Below are positions 1 through 11,488 of a stretch of DNA of 64,000 bases, piece by piece. The translations under genes were made by a program, and so were the position numbers. The notes under the pieces are model-generated. The model searched no databases. It was given only the letters and a program-made list of their open reading frames with translations, and was not told the origin of the DNA. The stretch is from Cinclus cinclus (taxonomy: Eukaryota; Chordata; Aves; Passeriformes; Cinclidae): assembly GCF_963662255.1 (NCBI RefSeq), contig NC_085072.1, positions 4,365,001 to 4,429,000 on the forward strand, written 5' to 3'. Numbering within the stretch: the stretch's first letter is position 1; the number at the start of each line of letters is the position of its first letter.

Positions 1-3000
1 CTCAAGTGGCTACAGCTCTATTGACACTGTGAAAAACCTCTGGGAGCTTGAGATAGTAAATGTGAGTATCACCCCTCTCCTGCCCTGTTCCCTAGGGCTG
101 GGACTTGCTACAAGTCTCTCAGAGTAGCTCTGTGCCGCTGGTGACTGTGATCTCTCCCTGCAGGTGCTGAAAGTGAACCTGCTGGGCCATCGGAAGAGGA
201 TCATTGCCTCACTGGCAGACAGACCCTACGAGGAGCCACCAGCCAAGCCCCCACGGTTCTCTCAGCTGAGAGTGAGTCCCTGCTCATAGCACCCTGCCTG
301 GCTCATGTGTCAGTGCTGGCACAAATCTTGCTGTGGCCAGTGGAGTCCATTCAGCTGCTCACCTCATCCTCTCCAGCCACCCAGGCAGCAAATACTTGTG
401 CAGGGGCAACCTTGCAGTGAGTAGAGCAAGATAATTCCAGCCCTTCCAGATCAGCCTCTGGATGTTGACCCCATGGGAAAGGTCAGGCTGCCCCTTGGGA
501 TCAGGTGCCTGCACTGAAGGGGTGCAGGGTGCCTCTCCCACCTCTGCCTTGCACAGAAGGGAGCTCTGAGCCTACTTTCTTGCCCTTGTTTTCTGGTTGG
601 AGATGTGGGAGCTTTCAGCAGGCAGGAGTGACCCAGCCCAGCTGGAGAGAGGCTGCAGCTGGGATTTGGTGTTTGATTGCACCCTTGGGATCCGGAGCCC
701 TCTCCTGGCCCGGCTGGGCTGCTGAGAGCTCCTTCTCTCGGTGCCAAATAACACTCCACAAGATGTGTGGATGTTGATTTTTGCTGCAGGAGTGGCAGCA
801 TTTGGATGTCAAGCCCTTGTTGTGGGGCTTGGCTAGGAGGGAAGCATCACATTCCCTGTTCCTCCTGAAAACTGGCTTTTGAGAGCTGAGTTTGGCAAAA
901 GCTGCTGGGCTCAGAGCGACCCTGTGAGCTCAGGAATGGGGTAGCATATTGTGCTGCCTCCTCCCAGAGAGTGCTAATCAGCTTCCTGGAGCAGGAATTG
1001 GAGTGATTGGAATTTACCCATCCTAAACATCTGGTCCTTGCCCTGCTGCAGAGCTCTGCCCTCTTGGATTCCCAAGAGTTTCCAACCCAAACAGCCTTAG
1101 ATGAAGCAAGTTGGGCTCTTGTGCCCTGCTTGCTGACACAGGATTTTTTAGGAACTGGGTTCAAGTGTGAGAGCAGAGAGAGTTCACACTGGTGCTGCAC
1201 TGGGAGGGTGCCCAGTACAGACCCCCTGCTCAACCACCTGTGCCGGAGCATGGGAGGGACCAGCAGCCAAGGATCTGCACCGTGAGCTGGGCGAGACCGA
1301 AGCAGCAGGGCAGAGGAGGGGAGAAGGCTGATTGAGATGCTGCCCGGGGAGGCTGGCTGGGAGAATGGGCCATTTGCAGCATTTCCTGGCGCTGCAGCTG
1401 CTGAGCTCCAGCGTTGGCTGGGGCGGGGGGACGTCAATGGCAAATCAAGCGAGTGGGCTGAATGGGACTAATGCGGCCGCAGCTGTGCCGAGGCTCTGGC
1501 CCTGCCTGCGGGCCCTGGGCGCGCTCTGGCGGCGGCTCCCGGGGCTCCTCTGCTAGGATGGCTGATCATCATCGCCCTCGGGTGCTTAGCTTAGTGCTTT
1601 AGGGGAGCCCACCCCTCTGGAATCACCTTGCCCCCAGCCCAGTGTGTCCCCTGCCTTCCTGGGATGAGCTCGCAGAGACAGAGGCGTGCTGGGCACAAAG
1701 GACTGAGTACACGGCTGAAACCATCCTGGAGCTAATCAGGTGTCTCATGCAGAAGGGAAAGGGTGGGATTGGCACTGAGGCAGGAGCCCCCAGAGCAGGA
1801 GCTGACCCCGTTGGTGCCCTCAATGCACCCTGTGTCAGGCGATGTAGAGGGAGCGGTGGGGGCACAGCAGAGCCCAAGCTGACTGGGACCCTTTGTGGTG
1901 TCTGCTCCTTCCAGTGCCAGGACTTGATGTCGCAGACGTCGTCGCCCCTGAGCCAGAACGACTCCTGCACAGGCAGATCTGCTGATCTCCTGCTGCCCTC
2001 CGGGGACACTGCCAAGAGGCAGCACGATCGTGGCACTGAGGTTGCTCCCTACTCCAGAGCTGAGCGCTACAAAGCACAGGTTAGTGGGTGCTTTTGTGTG
2101 TCCTAGGGCCCTCTGCACAGGCTCTCCCATCTCTGGAGACAAGGAGAAGGGAGGATGATGCAGGGAGGGAGCTGGTCAGGCTCAACTTCCCTCAGACATT
2201 AGAGCCAGCAATTCCTTTACACCTCAGTTTCACCTCAAAAATGGACGGCTCACACTTCACAAGCACTGGCACCTTAACCCCATGTGCTGCCTCCACCCAG
2301 CTCCTGGGGCCCTTGGCCATTGCTGACCTCAATCCTCTCAGTTCAAAGAGCCCCGGTGAGAGCTGTTCCAACCCAGGCTGAGCTCCTTGTGGCTTCACAT
2401 CCATGTTTCTTCCTGTGCAGGAGGACCGTCGGGAGTCCAAGCTGACCCTGCGCCCCCCTAGCCTGGCAGCCCCATATGCCCCTGTTCAAAACTGGCAGCA
2501 CCAGCCCGAGAAGCTCATCTTCGAGTCCTGTGGGTATGAGGCCAATGTAAGTGGCTTTTGGTTTGTGGGGGTGGTGAGGATGAGGAGGCTCTGGGGGTCA
2601 GGCTGTTGTGGGATCTCAGGGCAATGTCATTGCCATGGGATTGACAGGATTTAACATCTCTCCCTCCTTCACGCAGTACTTGGGCTCCATGTTGATCAAA
2701 GACCTCCGAGGGACAGAGTCTACACAGGATGCCTGTGCCAAGATGAGGGTATGGAGACCCCAGGGGCTTCACTTGCAGCCTGTGGTGGATGATGTGGGTT
2801 GGGGAGGGGGGAACTCAGTGGTTTCCCCAAACCCCCTAGGGGAACCACTAAACAGGCAGTGCCACTGTTTCTGGTGAAATACCCCTTCCCAGCATTGTTT
2901 CCAGTACATGGAAGGCCTGTGCACTGGGAGAGTGGGTGTTTTCACTGGGGAAGTGGTGGCTGGGTTCTCTTCAGATCCCTGTATTTTCCCTCTGCTTCCA

Positions 3001-5836
3001 CTAGGAGCTAACTTTCCTCCTCCCAGATCCCCAAAACTTCCTGTACGGGCCATGGGGGTCTCTGGGGTGGCATGGGGTGGGCTGGGGCAGGGCAGGGGTG
3101 AAGAAGGAGCATCCATTCACAGTTGGTCACTTGAATATTCTCATTTCTGAAGAAATCCACGGAGCACATGAAGAAGATACCAACCATAATCCTGTCCATC
3201 ACATACAAAGGAGTGAAGTTCATCGATGCCTCCAACAAGGTGAGCTGCAGATGCCTCAAAATTGGTGTCTGGAGGGACACAGCCTGCAATCCCACCTGCC
3301 TGGGGGCTGCAGGTCATTTCTTGTGGCTCCAGAAGCCACTGCTGATCCTGGGGAGCTTCTGAGGCTGGGGGAGAATACCAAGGTGGCGATGATCACCTCA
3401 GTGCCAAAGGCTTGGCATACTGGCTCTTGTGGACCATGTTGCCATTTATTCCTGCCCTGGGAGGGGAGCTGGGACTGATCTGGCTGGGAGACTCCCCTTC
3501 CCTGTCCCCAGGACATCCTCCACAGCCACTGTTTGCTGGGTGTATTTGCCATCCCCAGAAGGGTGACGGGTGCTTGTGGTTGACCCCGGCAGAATGTCAT
3601 TGCTGAGCACGAGATCCGGAACATCTCCTGTGCTGCTCAGGACCCTGAGGATCTCTGCACATTTGCCTATATCACCAAGGACCTGCAGACCAGCCATCAC
3701 TACTGCCATGTCTTCAGCACTGTGGATGTGGTGAGTGCATTGTCACGTCACATCTCCCAGTCCTTCACAGCCCATTTGTTTCATCCCTCAGCTTCATTGG
3801 CTAGTCACAGACTGCTCCTTTCCAGGGTTCTGTCACCCTTTTTTATCATAAAGTAGTCTTGGTTCCAAATGCCTTCCTTTGGACCGCTGTGGACAAAGAG
3901 GATATTTGTCTGGCTTCGTTACTGCCATCTCCAGCACTGAATAAAGCAGGACAGGAGCTTTCCCTCCTGGGGAATGTGCTGTGCAAAAACCCCTAACATG
4001 CTCTCAATTATATTGAGCATAATGGGCTGATTTAACAACCTTTTAACTCAGAGAGGGTAGGAATGTGATTGGCTTTTATACTTGGGCAGAATTAAAATTG
4101 CACAAGACTTTTGGGCTATATTTCTTTATGCTGAACTGAAGTGTTGGTGGGGCTTTACAGGTGGGCAGGGAATCCTGGGCAAGGGGCCCTGGAACAGCAT
4201 GTTCCAGGCTCCCCCACATCAGGAGCTCAGTGGCTTTGCCAGGGACACAACAGGATGTGACCTGCTGATGGGAAGGCACCAGCTCTGCCAAGGTCTGTGA
4301 CCCCAGAGCAGTTTCTGAGCACAAGGGGAACTGTGCACAGGGTGATCTGACAGCTTTGCATTCTCTGTGTTCTCTCAAAGAACCTGACGTACGAGATCAT
4401 CCTCACGTTGGGGCAGGCATTCGAGGTCGCCTACCAGCTCGCCCTGCAAGCCCAGAGGGCAAAGCCTCTGGGTGCTGGAGCAGGAGAAATGATTGAAACA
4501 AAATCTTCCAAACCGGTGCCTAAACCACGAGCAGGCATGAGGAAATCTGCGGTACGTGGGTGCAGGCAGGAGTGACTGCTGGGCTGAGCTGGGGGTTGTT
4601 GTGGGCAGCACACCCCTACACCTCCCCTGGGTGGTGGGGGAACCCAGACATGGTCCAGGTGCCTGTCTTGCTGCTGGCACTGCAGGTCTGTGCCTGCTGT
4701 CAGTTCTGCTGCAGGGATGGGGCTTCTCCTGGTAGCAGGAGAGCAGGCAGAGGTGGGATGGGGCTTCAGTGCCCTGCTGGGTCCAGCACAATCTTCCATG
4801 TGCAAACCCTGCAGAGCTGCAGTGAGATACATAGGTGAGCTGCAGTATGGGATTCCCCATAGCCAAACCCAGCCAAGACTGGAGCTGCTGAGGAGCAGGG
4901 ACTGCTGCACAAGCCACTGCCTTCCTTTAATGTCTCCTTTTGTCTGTGTTCTGCTTGCTCCCCCCGCTCAGGTGCCGCTCCCTCCCGACACCCGCTGTTG
5001 TTACTGTCACACCTGTACAACACACCGCCCCTCCTACCTGCCGCTGCAGTCTGTTAGTCCTGGAGCGAAGGTCTTTACCCTTCTTCCTGCCATCCTCCTT
5101 TCCGAACTGACCCGGGCTGCCTCCCCATTTCCTGTATCTCCTGCTGTGTCCCCGTGTCCTGCCTCACTGTTGTTCCTCCCCCTGCTCGTTCTGGCCCATG
5201 CCGTGGGTTCAGATGAACCCTGGGGATCTGCTGCTCCCACCTGCCCCTGCTGATGCATTGTGGCAGCTCTCAGCTGACCCCACCGCTCCTGCTGGGGTGG
5301 TAATAAGTTCCCCGTGGCACCCTGATTTAGCAGGACAAGAGGAAAGAGCCGTGCTTGGTCAGGAGGGTAGATCATGTGGGAGCTCACCTGCCAGGAGCTG
5401 TCTCCCTCTGTCCCATTTCTGTAGCGCTCCATTTTTCATGCTTGTTTGAGATGAGCAAAGCTGTCGCTGATGGTGACAGGGACTCACAGCCTAATGCAGG
5501 GAGTCATCTTGGGGTGCTGGGTTGAGACTGACGTGGCCAGAAATGTTTTAGCTGTGAAGGACTCAAATGCCTTCCCAGCAAGAGCCGCTTCCTTGCACAC
5601 GTGCATGGTTTTGGGACGGGCAATAGGCAGGCAGGCACTCTGTGCTTTGAGTCCCTGCTCATTCTGTCCCAGAAGTACGGCTGTCCTAAGATGCCCTTTC
5701 TCTCCTTATTTTCTAGCTGGATCCGCCTGAAGTGGACCAAGATTCCCAGTCTCATGCCAGTGTCTCCTGGGTCGTGGACCCCAAGCAGGACTCCAAGCGG
5801 ACCCTCAGCACTAAGTATGAGACCACTATCTTCTAA
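1..5836 (+). CDS. ANKS1A: ANKS1A, 3' coding exons (5'-partial)
   Basis: C-terminal part of ankyrin-repeat and SAM-domain protein 1A (Odin), a cytoplasmic adaptor known to bind activated Eph and EGF receptors through its PTB domain. Exons, all with GT-AG introns: 1-61, 164-271, 1915-2079, 2421-2546, 2677-2748, 3153-3239, 3593-3730, 4381-4551, 5717-5836. The first two encode the end of the second SAM domain ([20 protein letters not shown], then a GHRKRI motif). The third encodes a Ser-rich linker, the next ones the PTB domain with its NYLGSM core, and the last ends in STKYETTIF, the tail shared by ANKS1A and ANKS1B. Linker and PTB residues follow human ANKS1A rather than ANKS1B. No frameshift or stop is seen. 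Ankyrin repeats and the first SAM domain lie upstream of the window. Identification is very secure; exon edges rest on splice motifs. Confidence 0.96.
272..1914 (+). other. ANKS1A: ANKS1A intron, no gene seen
   Basis: This is the largest intron of the visible ANKS1A part, 1.6 kb. I see no exon or recognised repeat. The stretch around 1410-1520 is denser in CpG and contains a GACGTCA CRE/AP-1-like site; it could be an enhancer, but nothing more can be said from sequence alone. Confidence 0.4.
2493..4440 (+). other. ANKS1A: ANKS1A PTB-domain exons
   Basis: The phosphotyrosine-binding domain spans five exons, starting at the [10 protein letters not shown] motif in exon 2421-2546. It continues through [16 protein letters not shown] and [18 protein letters not shown] to the helical end [20 protein letters not shown] in exon 4381-4551. 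The closing amphipathic helix before the KPVPKPR stretch is typical of PTB folds. The domain is intact and almost identical to the human protein, as expected for a receptor-tail binding module. Confidence 0.9.
4972..5253 (+). other. Possible alternative terminal exon of ANKS1A
   Basis: Inside the last ANKS1A intron a long pyrimidine tract ends in CAG at 4969-4971. It is followed by sequence open in the phase left by exon 4381-4551. The reading begins [15 protein letters not shown], is rich in Pro and Cys, and stops with TGA at 5251-5253. Spliced this way, the protein would lose the usual KYETTIF tail. The possible internal donor AAG|GTCTTT at 5067-5068 is weak, so a cassette exon is less likely than a terminal exon. 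No matching isoform is known to me; it may be chance. Confidence 0.2.
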
Positions 5837-8800
5837 AGCAAGCGCCCGCGTCCGCCCCGTCTAACCGTGCCTTTGCGATCTGATCTGTCTGCTCTTCTAA
5901 ACTCCCTCTTCCTCCGGCTGCTCGCCCTGAGCCCGCCTAGGCACCGCATCCAAGGCAGCAGCACTCAGGAGACTGTAGACTTAAACGGCTTTTGTACCTG
6001 ATCCTGCTGAACACTGTGAATCTCCTTTCTCGGAAACGAGGGTAGCGCGCTGTAGCTGCCCGTGAGGCGGGAGGAGCAGAGAGGGCAGGCTGCCAGTCGG
6101 AGATGTGGATCCAGGAAAGCCGCCCTCTGTTTTCACGTCTTCCCCCCTCGCTCTGGCACTGTGAATCCCTGGGGCAATGTGATGCTCCCCAGGCCTTTTT
6201 TTTTTTTTTTTTCTATCTCACCTTGTCCTTGGACTGATGGAGACCTCTTGTCTCTACGGTGCACACACTCCCTCCTCCTAGATCCTCCTCTTCCTGACTG
6301 AGCCACGGCTGTGTACTGTTCAGTGAACTCACCTCTCCTTCCCTGCCAGTCGAACCGACACTAACCACTGTGATGCTCTCTGCAAATAACACACAGCACT
6401 TCCATTTCCTCACGGCCGCCCTTGCCCACAGTCTCCCTCCTCAAAGGCCAGTGCAGAACTTGTTCTGGGTGGTGGGGGAGCATTGGTTTGGGTTGGGTGT
6501 GATCGTTCCCACTGTGAGCTCTGTCCCCTCGGACATGAGGAGGCAGTTGGTTGCATGCATTTCAGTCCCTTGTAGGTTTTTCTTCCCCTCATAGTCCTTG
6601 TGTTTACACTCACCAGACTTCTCATGAGTGCTGGTATAGTTCTCATGTGGCAGCCTGTGGTTAAGCTTCCAAAGGCACATGTTGTTGTTAGCCCTAGCCT
6701 GGGGAGGGGAGGTGTCAGCTGGACACCACAAGCAGCATCAGCAGGGAGAGGTCAGGGAGCAGCCCTGGGTTATTTGCCCCTGGTGTTAGGGCCTAGCAGC
6801 AGCTTGTCTGATTTTAGCTGTGGCTTTGGAGCTGCTGCCTCAGATCTTCCATTTCCCCTCACCTGCGGTGAAATCTGATGTTTTAAAGTCCTTATTCAGC
6901 TCTTTCTCAGGAATGAGTTTGATCTCCCAAGTAATTTGCAACTTAATGGCAAACTGACCTCAGACTGAGGGCTCAGCTAGTGGGAACCCAGTGAGAGGAC
7001 TAAAAGTGTTGTCTTAAATCAAAAAAAAAAAAAAAAGGGAAAGCTCAGTGTAGTGCATACATTTCATATGCCACAGAGCCCCCTGACACAGAGCATCACC
7101 CACGTCCTGCAGGGCCACCCTGCCAGCCCAGGCCTTGTCCTCTGGGAGGTTAGGTTTGGGTTCCATCAGCACTTTTCCAAGCTGTAAGAGTGCCCTGAAG
7201 GTTTCTGTGTCCCTTTAAGAGAAACTCAGTCTCTGGTGTGGGTGGCAGAGCAGTTTCTATATGTAGGTGTTCACCACCCAGCTGCCACAAGTCCGCCCAG
7301 TGTCAGAGGGTCTGAGCTCTTCATCTCCCCTTGCTCTCAGCTGGGAAGGGCAGGTCCCTCCATGCCCCCTAAATCTGGGTCAGGAGAGCATGTGCCTTCC
7401 TGAAGGTGACCAAACCCAGCAGGGATCACAGGCAGCCCTGCCCAAACCACGCCACTGCCGCTCTGTGTCCGTAGCCCTGGCGGTTTTTGTGTCCCTAGCT
7501 CCGGGCCATTCGCCTCACCTTTCCCAGCACCTGTTTTTGTATGGCTTGGAAATTCATTCCGTTATCTTCCTTTCTGTTTGCCTCTGCGAAGCTGAGCTCC
7601 GGGCAGCCGTCTCCTACCACGGGATGTAGTAGCAGGGCAGAGACCTGGGATGCAGTGGCCTCCTGACATGAAGATCATCTCCCTCTGGCATGGGTGGCTG
7701 CCTCGGAGTGGGTGCGTGGCTGCTCGGTGAGGGCTCCCAGAGCAGAGGGGGAAGGGACCCATCCTCCGCCGAGGAAAGCTGCTCTCTCCATTCCTAGAGA
7801 AGGAAAACTCGAGACTCAGAGGCCAAGAGCGATGTCGCCTTTTCTAGTTTGAGACAAAACATCTTTGGACCTGTTTCTTTTTTTAACGAAGTGACACAGA
7901 GCAAATCCGGTTCACGGTTTCAATGCAGTGCTGCAGATTTTTCGTGAGAAAAGAAAAAAACACAAATTTTTATTTACTGAGAATCCCGCAGTCCGGTGAG
8001 GAGCACGATAGAAAGTCTTAGCAGGGGTGTGGTGTGCGCATTTCTGACGGTACTTACTCTGCTTCAGCTCTGGGTGAACAGGAGAGAATGCCAAATTCTT
8101 GGAGATTGCTTCCCTCCGTGTGAGAACCTGGTGGGGTAAGTCTGTATCCTGTTCTGCAAGCCACTCCGTGCTTTTGTAGCAAATGGAAGCAGCTTGAGGA
8201 AAAGAATCTGCGAAAGATCTTTCACCCCAGAGCAGCTGTGGCCAATATCCCCCATGGTACAAATCTTCCTTATCCCCCAAACTGTCGTGTTGCAATACTT
8301 GACATTTCTATGGCAAGGAACCCGTTTCTTCCCGTTTCCGCACTGAATTCCTGGGGACGACTCCCTGCTCCAGCCTCTGTGCACGTGTCTTGTTTTTAAA
8401 TGCAGTTATGCCCTGAAGGGTTGGGGTTTTTTTAAGTATATTCAATTGTGATTTAGCACTTTTTTGATACTAGCTCATTATTTAATTAGTGCAACCGTTT
8501 CAGAAGATGAACAAATAAGGAGTTAAATTTTGGGCATTACACTGAAACAGTCCATCCCCAAGGACAAACCACATCAGCCTGAGGGTGGCTTGGCCCCATC
8601 TGAGCCCAGTGTCCCCAAAGACACCGCCTCAAAGGTGCTGTGTGCTTGCTTTTATTCCGACTTACAGAGTGTTTCACAGTGGTTTGGGCTGTGACTGACG
8701 TGTTTTCAGACTGTTCCCCTCTTGGGGAGAATGTTCAAATGGTTGTGATTTGAATTCTTCAGATGCAAAATGTAGCGCAGCGCATCCGTCGTGTTCTCAT

Positions 8801-10620
8801 CAGGCTGTGTCAGGGCAGTGGGACCTGCTGCCACATGGGAACGCTGTGCCCGAGTAATTCCTGTTTAACTCCAGTTGCTGCTGTATGTCAGGATTTCCTT
8901 TATTCTCTCTCACCAGTGAGGCTGGGAGAGAAGTGAACCATAATCCCAAGGGCACAGACCTGTAAAGGATTGGGAAGGGGGAGTGGACATTTTGGGTTAA
9001 GTCGATGAATTTAGGAAACCTAACATTCCTTGTTATGCACATGTTGCAATTCATACTGGTGTAAGTGTAAATATGTGGTGTGTTGCCAACAAGTCTTTGG
9101 TGAGATTGCAAATTGAACCTCTGCTTGGGAGGAGGGCCACCTTTCCTTTCTGACACGTGAGCTTTTTTTGGAGGTTGGCTTGGAGGTGGTGTGGTGATGA
9201 AGACTCCAATCTTCAGGCACTGGGCTCGGTGACCCTGGTGGTCCATTCCAGCCCCACGTGTAAACCTGTGGTTGTCTTTAGTGATCCATTCTTTAGCCAG
9301 ATACTCCCTTTCTCACCTCACAGACAGAGCAGTTGTTTTGGCAGTTCAGTGTGGTGGGGTCTCTCGAGGGACTCGGTGCTGGAGACTGACCCTGGGCCGT
9401 GCCACTTGCTGGCTCCTGGCCACCTTCACCCACCCACTGTGCAGTATTCAGGCTCTTCCTCCCTGCAGGGTTTTGTGCTATCTGGAGGAAAGTGCCCCAA
9501 ATTTCTGGTGCTGAACATGACATTGCATCCAACTGCATCTGCTGAATTACCTGCCTGGGAGGAGCTGGGGCTGCCCTGGGCCTTGTTCCTCTCTTTAATG
9601 ACAGATTGTGTTTCACAGACTTTGGTTTGTGGGCTGAGCCCTCACTCACGTCCGGCAGACGAAGTTGCCGAGTTTTGTCTTTCTTTTTATAGGAGGGGAT
9701 GATTTTTTTTTCAAATTGAAGATGCTTTATCCTTTTTTTTTTTTATTTTGTGTTTACAAAGAAGAAAAAAAAAACAGCGCTAACCTTAGCTGTTCAGCTG
9801 ACTTTAACCTTGCTTTGGGATTGTTCTTTTTTGAAGAAATTATGCAACTTTTTTGGGATACACGCCTTTCCCCCCTCCCAGGGAGAAGATACAGCACCTT
9901 CCAGGCTGTACCTGTAGTGAAGTCCGTACCTTCAGGAGGCTGCTGAGACACAGAACAGATGCCAAAAAGCCCCGAACACGTCCCGTTCTGTGTGCAGCTG
10001 AGGTGGAGCCAACGCTTTAATGCTCCTTCCACCCACCTCAGAAGTTTCCAGCAGCAGCAGCAGCATTTCCCCAGCTCTGCTCAGATCCCTATTTTGGAGC
10101 TGGCACAACACTCACAATGCTGTCGTGTTGCAAACGTCTCCCTTTTAGATCTCACATTGGTATTACCTTAAATTTGTTTTTCCCCCGAAAGAAAAGTGTC
10201 TGTGCTGTTCTCGCTAAGTCAACCCAGCTCAGACATTTTTCTTATCCACTGAAGAATAACCTGGGATTCCCTGACAGGGCAGAGACAGTTGAGTTCAGTT
10301 TGCAATGTGGACATTTTTGCTAATTGTGATGTATGGCAGTGGGGCTGATTTGTAATACAAATGTTATTTAATCTGTCTGTATTTTGATACTTGAATTTCC
10401 TTTTATTTCCTGTATATACAATTGTTAATCTGTTCAAATTTGTCTGAATTTTAAACATCTTGTGGTACCAAACATAACCAATCTGTGCAACAACATAGAC
10501 TGACCTCACTACAACAAGGCGAGATTGTAAATATTCCTGGGCTTCCAGCAGTCGTTTTGTTGTTTTCATAATTGTACAACTTAGAACAGACCGAATTAAT
10601 AAACAACCTTAGACACACGT
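5837..10620 (+). other. ANKS1A: ANKS1A 3' untranslated region
   Basis: About 4.8 kb follows the ANKS1A stop codon before the first good poly(A) signal on this strand. It contains an A-run at 7021-7036 and T- and AU-rich stretches, especially from 8.4 kb on. I see no coding potential: the open stretches here are short and have no family signature. The whole interval being one UTR is inference from the absence of an earlier AATAAA. Confidence 0.65.
10598..10603 (+). terminator. ANKS1A: ANKS1A poly(A) signal
   Basis: AATAAA lies 15-20 bases before a likely cleavage point near 10618. It is followed at once by a GT-rich downstream element (GTGTGTGCTGTTGTGTGTGG). The two parts together make a textbook cleavage and polyadenylation site. 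Confidence 0.75.
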
Positions 10621-11482
10621 GTGTGCTGTTGTGTGTGGCCCCAGTGTTGTGCCCAAGTCCTCCTGGGGGTCTGTGTCAAAGCAGGGCACTGGCTGGTGGG
10701 GTTTGGGAGCTTTGAATGAAGCTGCTCTTTCTGCAATCAGTCATAATGACCCAAACATTGAATATTATTATTTTGAGACTAATTTATGCATAAAATTACA
10801 TCCAAATGTTAAAGACAGCACAAGGTTCTGCAACCATTGTGTGCTCTACATGTGATGGAGGGTTAGAAAAGCTCATTTTTACCCCCACTAATGTACATCT
10901 GCAAGGGCTGTGTCCCTGGGGGCTGTCATGTACTGGGGATAGCCACTGAAATCCCTTTTTGCAGCATGGCAGCGAGTGGTTCCTGTGACACCAGCACCCA
11001 TTTGGGCAGCCATAGTTCAGAACATTTACCCAGCAAAGACCTGGGGCTTGCCAGGAACTAGGACATTTCAGTATGTAAAATTAGAGCAAGAAATCCAGAC
11101 ATTTAAATACAGGTTAAAGTTCAGATTTTCATGTCAAGTAAAATCTGGCTGATGTGAAATGCTAAATACACCAGGGATTGCTAAATTTATACCGTATGTT
11201 CCATTTCTAATAACAAGGCAAGTCAGGTTTTCAGGCTGACATGAAATACACTGAGCTGGTTTAATGGTTTGAAACACCATGAGGTTTTATCCCTCGCAGC
11301 CACAGTCCTGGCTGGGACTGACACCTCAGCAGAGGTTACAGGCCCCAGGCAGAATGAACACCTCGAGTTAAAAAGGCTGATCTGCACTGCAGTTCAATGA
11401 GCTCCACAGCCCCCTGCCTTCCCCACCAAATAGTGACAGGTTTTTGAGAAAAAAAAGAGAGCTACTTTTTCTAGTTGAGAGG
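10621..11482. other. Intergenic spacer, nothing recognised
   Basis: This is the stretch between the ANKS1A poly(A) site and the 3' end of the TCP11 remnant. It is AT-rich and unique-looking. I see no open frame with family features, tandem repeat or element end. Confidence 0.5.
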
Positions 11483-11488
11483 TTTATT
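11483..11488 (-). terminator. TCP11: Relict poly(A) signal of TCP11
   Basis: AATAAA on the minus strand lies about 180 bases past the last recognisable TCP11 coding block, where a 3' end would be expected. Whether it is still used is unknown. Confidence 0.4.

Noticed and set aside
9157..9702. Plus-strand open frame of 181 codons in the ANKS1A 3' UTR
   Set aside because: No domain or splice context, low-complexity C-terminal end, and it sits between the ANKS1A stop and its poly(A) site.
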